Assembly: GCA_002309425.1 (NCBI GenBank)
Contig: DBXD01000005.1
Location: 8,222 to 24,558 of the forward strand
Direction of reading: 5' to 3'
DNA: 16,337 nucleotides
Origin: Cyanobacteria bacterium UBA1221
GTDB lineage: Bacteria > Cyanobacteriota > Vampirovibrionia > Gastranaerophilales > Gastranaerophilaceae
Part shown: piece by piece, positions 13,439 through 16,337 of the stretch
How the letters are laid out: the number at the start of each line of letters is the position of its first letter
Numbering within the stretch: the stretch's first letter is position 1
The notes under the pieces: generated by a model
The model's database searches: none
What the model saw: only the letters and a program-made list of their open reading frames with translations
Told to the model about the DNA's origin: nothing
Made by a program: the position numbers and the translations under genes

Positions 13439-13613
13439 AGCTGCTCTCCTCTTAATATTTAACTACTACATTGACCTATTTAATGATTATTTTACAAAAG
13501 TCAATATTGCCTATATCTATTATACGGCACGACTTTCAGTTTTATTTAACAATTTGGGCAAAAATAATTTATTAATAGTAGAAATTTACATCAAGTTCAT
13601 CTGATTAGAGTAC

Positions 13614-13650
13614 AAAAAAAAGACATCTCTTTTTTTTTGAGATGTCTTTT
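13614..13650 (-). terminator. strong bidirectional terminator of rpsA
   Basis: Perfect 12-pair stem AAAAGACATCTC (13618-13629) / GAGATGTCTTTT (13639-13650) with a 9-T loop; on the minus strand it ends in a run of eight T, 18 bases after the rpsA stop. Confidence 0.9.
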
Positions 13651-13667
13651 TATTTATTCCGATAATT

Positions 13668-14735
13668 TTATTCTTCCGTTTTATCTTCTGCCGTAGGTTC
13701 ATTAACGGTTAAGGCAATACGTTTATCACTCGGATTAAATTTAAGAATATAAGTCATTATTTTGTCATTTACCTGCAATATATTTCCATCTCTGTTTTGA
13801 AGTTCAATAACCTCATTGTGAGGAAGAAGAGCTTCAACCCCCGGAAATACCTCAACAAATGCACCAAATGGTTTTATTCTTGTAATTGTACCTTCAACCT
13901 TATCGCCTTCTTTGATTTTCTTTTCCGCTTCAACCCACGGATCCGGTTCAAGGTTTTTCAAACTCAAGGATACTCTTTGTTTATCGTGGTCAACAGCAAT
14001 AACTTCAACGTCAATTTTATCCCCGACTTTCAGAATATCTGTCGGATGGTCGATCCATCTCCAGGATAACTGAGATAACGGAAGCAAACCGTCAATTCCG
14101 CCAAGATCAATGAATGCACCGAAATCGGTAATTCTTACAACATCACCTTTAACTACCTGACCAGCTTCAATTTGAGAAAATACATTCTTTCTCGCTTCAA
14201 CAGCACTGTCATCGTAAACCTTCTTGTTTGAAAGGATGAAGTTGTTCTGCTGACTGTCTAATGTTAATATCTTCAATTCCAGTTTAGAACCGACTTCTAA
14301 ATCAGTTTCTTTGCTTCTTAACTGAGATGAAGGAACGAAGCCTCTTACGCCGGAAACTTCAACAAGAATACCGCCCTTAACAATTCCGACAACCGTACCG
14401 AGAATAGTTTCATCTGCTTCTTTAACCTTTTCAAGTTCTTTCCAGGCATATGCAAAATCTACCTTCTTACGTGATAAAAGGAACTTTCCGTCTTCATCTT
14501 CTTCTCTTATGATTAGAAATTCGTACTCAGTTCCTTTTTCAAATTTGTCTTCAACTTTTTCATCTTTTTCTACGGCTTCTCTGGTTGGCACTATCGCAAT
14601 TGTCTTTGCTCCGATATCAACCATTACACCCTGTCCGTCATAGCCGCAAACAATACCTTTTACAAGATCGCCTTTCTGAAACTTATAATCATATTGCTTC
14701 AGCAATTCTTCAAAATCTAATTCCTTTGATGTCAT
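13668..14735 (-). CDS. rpsA: 30S ribosomal protein S1 (four S1 domains)
   Basis: 355 residues. S1 binds mRNA and brings it to the 30S subunit. Four S1/OB-fold repeats are visible at about 20-91, 107-172, 192-261 and 276-345; the last two are typical, with I-T-D-F-G-A-F-I-D at 202-210 and I-K-P-F-G-A-F-V-E at 287-295. Four domains is the short form seen in Firmicutes and near the cyanobacterial three-to-four-domain proteins, not the six-domain E. coli form. I start at 14735, with TTGGAG 5 bases upstream; an in-frame ATG at 14774 sits next to the -10 of the promoter (14775-14803), before the expected transcript start. The C-terminal tail is acidic. It has its own promoter and terminator, so it is a single-gene unit. 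Confidence 0.93.
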   Translation of the reverse strand: MTSKELDFEELLKQYDYKFQKGDLVKGIVCGYDGQGVMVDIGAKTIAIVPTREAVEKDEKVEDKFEKGTEYEFLIIREEDEDGKFLLSRKKVDFAYAWKELEKVKEADETILGTVVGIVKGGILVEVSGVRGFVPSSQLRSKETDLEVGSKLELKILTLDSQQNNFILSNKKVYDDSAVEARKNVFSQIEAGQVVKGDVVRITDFGAFIDLGGIDGLLPLSQLSWRWIDHPTDILKVGDKIDVEVIAVDHDKQRVSLSLKNLEPDPWVEAEKKIKEGDKVEGTITRIKPFGAFVEVFPGVEALLPHNEVIELQNRDGNILQVNDKIMTYILKFNPSDKRIALTVNEPTAEDKTEE

Positions 14736-14774
14736 ATTTACTCCAATTCTAAGATTAAGCCTATCATGTTGCAT

Positions 14775-14803
14775 ATAATATCAAAGGCATGTCAATTTGT
14801 AAA
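14775..14803 (-). promoter_or_regulatory. extended -10 promoter of rpsA
   Basis: On the minus strand, TTTACA (14798-14803), 17-base spacer, TATTAT (14775-14780) preceded by TGA at the extended -10. The distance gives a leader of about 33 bases. Confidence 0.7.
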
Positions 14804-14810
14804 TATTATT

Positions 14811-14828
14811 TAATGTTATGTAACATTA
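14811..14828. repeat. perfect 8-bp palindrome just upstream of the rpsA promoter
   Basis: TAATGTTA, TG, TAACATTA. It lies 7 bases upstream of the rpsA -35 and 15 bases after the valS stop. It could be a regulator site or the remains of a weak valS terminator; no T run follows on the minus strand. Confidence 0.6.
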
Positions 14829-14843
14829 CTTAAAATATTACGG

Positions 14844-16337
14844 CTACTTTAAAGATTCTATAAGCTCTTCGATTGTCGATTCCTGAAGTTTAATCTCATT
14901 AATTCTGTCATTTGTCTGCTCAATTAATTCTTTCGGAGCATTTGCAACAAACTTAGGATTATCTATTCTTGCCTGAAGAGATTTCTTTTCGTTTGTCAGT
15001 TTTTCGAGTTTCTTCTGCTGACGCTTAATTTCTTCATTAAAATCAATCAGGTTTTCAAGAGGAATAACAATTGTTGAAGCCGATACAACAGCACTTGCTG
15101 ATTTTTTCGGGGCGGAAGAAGTTTTGTCCGCATACGAAATATTTTCAACCTTTGCCAATCTCTGAATATATGATTCAATCGCCTCAAAAACGGGCTTTTC
15201 AGTTTTGTCAGCTCTTATTTCAATGTCAATTTTCAGCGAGGTGGAAATGTTAAAGCTCTGGCGAACATTTCTCAATGATGTAATTGTTTCAAATACCAGA
15301 TTCATTTCCTGCGCTTCCTTCGGGAAAGCCAGAGTTCCGTTATAAACAGGGTAATCTGCAACAATAATTGCAGGAGCTTTTTCTTTATCCGAGTGCGGTA
15401 AAAGCTGCCATACACGCTCTGTTATATGCGGCATTATAGGATGTAACAGCCTCAGCGACATGTCAAGAACATATCTTAATACTCTCTGGGTATTTAATTT
15501 TAAACTGCTGTCCTGAAGCTGAATTTTTGCAATTTCTACATACCAGTCGCAATAAGAATTCCAGAAGAAGTCATAAAGGATATGCGCCGTTTCACCGATT
15601 CTGTATTCCTTAATATTTTCATTAACTTCTTTTGCAGTTGTATTCAACTTATCCAAAATCCATTTATCCGCAATCGTCAGGTTCTCAAAATCGATGTCTT
15701 TACCGTCAACGCCTTCAAGGTTCATTAATACAAATCTTGAAGCATTCCATATTTTGTTTGCAAAGTTCCGGCCGTATTCAAAGCGTTCTTCGCTCATTTT
15801 GATATCCTGACCGCCATATGTACATAGGGATGTCATTGTAAACCTAAGGGCATCGCATCCGTATTTATCGATAATTTTAACGGGATCAATGGTATTACCC
15901 TTTGATTTAGACATTTTCTGTCCCTTTTCATCCCTTATAAGACCGTGAATGTATACTGTTGAAAACGGGGCTCTTCCTGTAAATTCCAATCCCATGGTAA
16001 TCATTCTTGCAACCCAGAAGAATATAATATCAAAACCTGTTACAAGAGTTGTTGTCGGATAGAATTTTTTAAAGTCGTCGCTATCAGTATTTGGGAAGCC
16101 CATCGTAGAGAACGGCCATAGACCCGAAGAAAACCAAGTATCCAGCACATCACTATCCTGTACGTAATTTTCAGGATCAGGATTCTCTTTTGCAACAATC
16201 ATTTCTCCGGTTTTCTTATGATAATAAGCCGGAATTTGGTGTCCCCACCATAGCTGACGGGAAATACACCAATCACGTATATTTTCCATCCAGCCTAAAT
16301 AGTTCTTTTCCCACCTGTCGGGAACAAATTTTATTCT
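14844..16337 (-). CDS. valS: valine--tRNA ligase, C-terminal part; start lies beyond window
   Basis: The frame is open to the right edge; the in-frame ATG at 16289 is an internal methionine, since I-K-F-V-P-D-R-W-E-K-N-Y-L-G-W is encoded before it as in ValRS. 497 residues are visible of about 880-950 usual. ValRS charges tRNA-Val and edits threonine. Seen: the W-C-I-S-R-Q-L-W-W-G-H-Q-I-P segment, the L-D-T-W-F-S-S-G-L-W-P-F-S motif, K-M-S-K-S (codons at 15903-15917) which closes over the adenylate, the anticodon-binding domain, and a C-terminal coiled-coil arm of about 65 residues. The HIGH motif and editing domain are beyond the edge. The gene ends with TAG; rpsA follows with its own promoter. 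Confidence 0.95.
   Translation of the reverse strand, partial: RIKFVPDRWEKNYLGWMENIRDWCISRQLWWGHQIPAYYHKKTGEMIVAKENPDPENYVQDSDVLDTWFSSGLWPFSTMGFPNTDSDDFKKFYPTTTLVTGFDIIFFWVARMITMGLEFTGRAPFSTVYIHGLIRDEKGQKMSKSKGNTIDPVKIIDKYGCDALRFTMTSLCTYGGQDIKMSEERFEYGRNFANKIWNASRFVLMNLEGVDGKDIDFENLTIADKWILDKLNTTAKEVNENIKEYRIGETAHILYDFFWNSYCDWYVEIAKIQLQDSSLKLNTQRVLRYVLDMSLRLLHPIMPHITERVWQLLPHSDKEKAPAIIVADYPVYNGTLAFPKEAQEMNLVFETITSLRNVRQSFNISTSLKIDIEIRADKTEKPVFEAIESYIQRLAKVENISYADKTSSAPKKSASAVVSASTIVIPLENLIDFNEEIKRQQKKLEKLTNEKKSLQARIDNPKFVANAPKELIEQTNDRINEIKLQESTIEELIESLK

Noticed and set aside
13500..13560. Sigma-28 (flagellar) promoter upstream of the 326-aa gene
   Set aside because: TAAA and GCCG are present but 12 bases apart instead of 15, so it does not fit the consensus.
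14736..14774. Longer start of rpsA at the ATG at 14774
   Set aside because: It lies next to the -10 box, upstream of the expected transcript start; the ATG at 14735 has a good TTGGAG site.

Overview
This AT-rich bacterial window reads best as a fermentative gut-type member of the non-photosynthetic cyanobacterial sister group (Melainabacteria/Vampirovibrionia, order Gastranaerophilales). I base this on a set of weak signs: a four-domain S1 protein that looks cyanobacterial/Firmicute-like, a bifurcating-type EtfBA with an NfnA-like flavoprotein, a two-subunit type glycyl-tRNA synthetase, a small EF-hand protein, and a helical 'SQAR' protein that I associate with this lineage from memory. The placement is inference, and a 16S or marker-gene search could overturn it.

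Left block (1-2973, minus strand): a tight operon in the order membrane-anchored von Willebrand A (vWA) protein, FHA-like plus ~8-TM membrane protein, and a membrane-anchored protein running off the left edge that has a TolA-like charged helix and a CPVC motif. Its promoter lies back to back with that of plsY (3094-3696, plus strand).

Metabolic block (3704-6541, minus strand): one apparent operon, NfnA-like flavoprotein, a 62-residue Cys-rich protein, EtfB, then EtfA, with a clear promoter at 6558-6586. Beside it, divergently promoted, is glyS (6657-8714), followed by a 104-residue unknown protein whose stop codon sits in the loop of a strong inverted repeat, followed in turn by a terminator.

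Non-coding island (9161-9785): no gene is seen. It is crowded with hairpins, short tandem repeats, and two inverted copies of a GTCATTGCGA...GAAGCAATCCAGC element. It ends at the terminator of the EF-hand gene.

Accessory block (9786-13438, minus strand): six open frames of unknown function, most of them helical, coiled-coil or Gly/Ala/Ser-rich: 326, 280, ~73 (doubtful), 91 and 109 aa, then a terminator, then the 203-aa EF-hand protein. These look like a co-transcribed set of secreted or surface proteins.

Right block (13668-16337, minus strand): rpsA with its own promoter and a strong terminator, preceded by the C-terminal half of valS, which runs off the right edge.

The two best candidates for undescribed biology are the vWA/FHA/TolA-like operon and the helical-protein cluster. 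The orphan NfnA/Cys-small/EtfBA operon is a third.
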